Below are positions 48,586 to 49,815 of a stretch of 49,815 bases of DNA, piece after piece. Positions within the stretch are counted from its first letter, which is position 1, and every line of letters starts with the position of its first letter. The notes under the pieces were generated by a model. The model ran no database searches, was not told the DNA's origin, and saw only the letters and a list, made by a program, of their open reading frames with translations. Source of the stretch: Phycisphaerales bacterium (lineage in GTDB: Bacteria; Planctomycetota; Phycisphaerae; Phycisphaerales; UBA1924); the NCBI GenBank assembly GCA_028285065.1, contig JANQQG010000252.1, forward strand, positions 1 to 49,815. The letters are read 5' to 3'. Made by a program: the position numbers and the translations under genes.

Positions 48586-49815
48586 TCACCAACTCGACGT
48601 GACCACAAGGCTCACAGCCGTGATCACGACGGCCCCGATTAGGTTCAGCACCAACCCCGTCCGCGCCATCTGGGCGATCGTCAATCGCCCCGACCCGAAG
48701 ACGATCGCATTCGGAGGCGTCGCCACCGGGAGCATGAACGCGCAGCTCGCGCTCAGGGCGGCCGGTGCCATCAGCGCCAGAGGTGCGATCCCCGCGCTGA
48801 CCGCGGCCGCCGCAAGGATCGGCATCATCAGCGAAGTCGTCGCCGTGTTCGACGTCACCTCTGTCAGGAACGTCATCACGAGGCAGATGGTCAGGATCAG
48901 CAAGAAGGGCGGCATCCCGTCGAGCCCCGCGAGCGCACCGCCGATCGCGTCATCGAGCCCTGTCTCGCCGAACGCCTTCGCGATCGCCAATCCACCTCCG
49001 AACAGCAGCAGGATCCCCCACGGGATGTCCCGGGCCGTCTCCCAGTCCAGGAGTGTCTTGGCGTTGCCCTCGGAGTCACGCACGCCGGACGGAATCAGGA
49101 ACAGCGCGAGGACCGCGGCCAGCCCCACCGTCGCGTCGTGCGCGTTGGGGGTGTCCAGCAGACGGGACCACCCGCCGAACGGGTCCTGGCGTGTGATCCA
49201 GAGCAGTGCCGTCAGCCCGATGACCCACAGCACGCGCCGCTGCGCCATCGTCCATCGCCCGAGGTCCTCGGTTTCGAAGCCCTCCCCGCGCGAAAGCCCG
49301 CGCGTCAGCACGAACCCGGTCACGACGAGCATGATCAGGCTCACCGGGACGCCCAGGCGCATCCACCCGAGGAAGCTGATCGTCTCGTCCGTCTGCTGCG
49401 TGTAGATTCCCGCCATGATCCCGTTCGGCGGGGTGCCGACCAGCGTCGCGATCCCGCCGATGCTCGAGCCGTAGGCCACCGCCAGCAGCAGCGACTTGCT
49501 CAGCTTCGCGTTGTTGCGTTCCTGGATGACCGCGACCGCCACCGGGAGCATGATCAGCGCCGTTGCCGTGTTGCTGATCCACATGCTGCTGAGCGCAGGC
49601 GCGAGCATGAACCCGATAACGATCCGGCGATCGGACTTCGTCCCCACGATCCGCAGGATCAGGTGCGACAGCCGGAGGTGCGCCTTGCTCGCCTCCGCCG
49701 CCTTGGACAGCATGAACCCCGACATGAACAGCAGGACGAACTTGTCGCCGTACGCAAGGGCGAGTTGTGAGTAGTCCAGGATCCCGTTCGTGGCGTTCCC
49801 GCTGACCGGGATCCT
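48586..49815 (-). CDS. SLC13/DASS family sodium:anion symporter, N-terminus beyond the window
   Basis: The track starts at an internal Met (49725), but the frame stays open to the right edge and reads GILDYSQLALAYGDKFVLLFMSGFMLSKA, so the gene continues outside. 409 residues are visible. Both inverted-repeat signatures are present, MWISNTATALIMLP and EVTSNTATTSLMMPI, whose SNT motifs bind sodium and the carboxylate or sulfate substrate. Other family segments are GSSIGGIATLVGTPPNGI and LPVATPPNAIVFG. Substrate (dicarboxylate, citrate, sulfate) cannot be decided from these motifs. Inner membrane. Confidence 0.9.
   Translation of the reverse strand, partial: RIPVSGNATNGILDYSQLALAYGDKFVLLFMSGFMLSKAAEASKAHLRLSHLILRIVGTKSDRRIVIGFMLAPALSSMWISNTATALIMLPVAVAVIQERNNAKLSKSLLLAVAYGSSIGGIATLVGTPPNGIMAGIYTQQTDETISFLGWMRLGVPVSLIMLVVTGFVLTRGLSRGEGFETEDLGRWTMAQRRVLWVIGLTALLWITRQDPFGGWSRLLDTPNAHDATVGLAAVLALFLIPSGVRDSEGNAKTLLDWETARDIPWGILLLFGGGLAIAKAFGETGLDDAIGGALAGLDGMPPFLLILTICLVMTFLTEVTSNTATTSLMMPILAAAAVSAGIAPLALMAPAALSASCAFMLPVATPPNAIVFGSGRLTIAQMARTGLVLNLIGAVVITAVSLVVTSSW

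Noticed and set aside
1-49815. CRISPR arrays, tRNA or rRNA genes, transposases and integrases
   Set aside because: I looked for short regularly spaced repeats, T-loop-like GTTCRANNC in a cloverleaf, and recombinase motifs, and found none; only a computational scan would be definitive.

Overview
High-GC bacterial DNA whose gene content points to the Planctomycetota, most likely a Phycisphaerae-type organism. The clues are a Ser/Thr kinase fused to WD40 repeats, two exported proteins ending in duplicated dockerin-like tails (DFFDFVNAFF / DFFDYVNAYF), a fibro-slime protein, PEP-CTERM-like tails, a double DUF1080 protein and an FG-GAP/ASPIC protein. The assignment is inferred from gene families; no rRNA or tRNA gene was seen.

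Layout. 1-6 kb: 3' part of a kinase-WD40 gene, an exported alpha/beta hydrolase carrying an EF-hand pair, and an exported protein made of three ~170-residue repeats. 6-8.4 kb: NmrA-like oxidoreductase coupled to a DUF1772 membrane protein, then an RpiR-type regulator. 8.5-12.7 kb: a KamA-like radical-SAM aminomutase, both CoA-transferase subunits and a class III aminotransferase, a plausible route from an alpha-amino acid through a beta-amino acid to a 3-oxoacyl-CoA. 12.7-16 kb: a TetR-controlled minus-strand operon (NTF2-like protein, dehalogenase-like hydrolase, thiolase). Identical 14-bp palindromes stand before the regulator and before the operon.

16.1-27.3 kb is the most striking block. 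An Rrf2 regulator precedes a tightly packed respiratory operon: membrane-anchored tetraheme cytochrome, four-cluster Fe-S protein, NrfD-type quinol dehydrogenase, octaheme cytochrome of the hydroxylamine oxidoreductase (HAO) family, an unrecognised small protein, ResB and CcsA haem-lyase subunits, an outer-membrane porin and a flavin-binding PNPOx-like protein. It has the logic of the E. coli nrfABCDEFG operon, with an octaheme HAO-like enzyme where NrfA would be. This is my best candidate for an undescribed system.

27.3-34 kb: two SRPBCC proteins under a second TetR regulator, an exported CIA30 protein, a PanE-like reductase and an FG-GAP/ASPIC/dockerin protein. 34.3-42.2 kb: a nearly complete reductive pyrimidine catabolism cluster (transporter, PreA-type dehydrogenase, dihydropyrimidinase, beta-ureidopropionase, beta-alanine-type aminotransferase, CoA-acylating MmsA), in which PreA lacks the usual ferredoxin domain. 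42.3-49.8 kb: fibro-slime protein, tandem PEP-CTERM-like paralogues, DUF1080 lipoprotein, a methyltransferase and a truncated SLC13 anion transporter. No CRISPR array, insertion sequence or integrase was seen.
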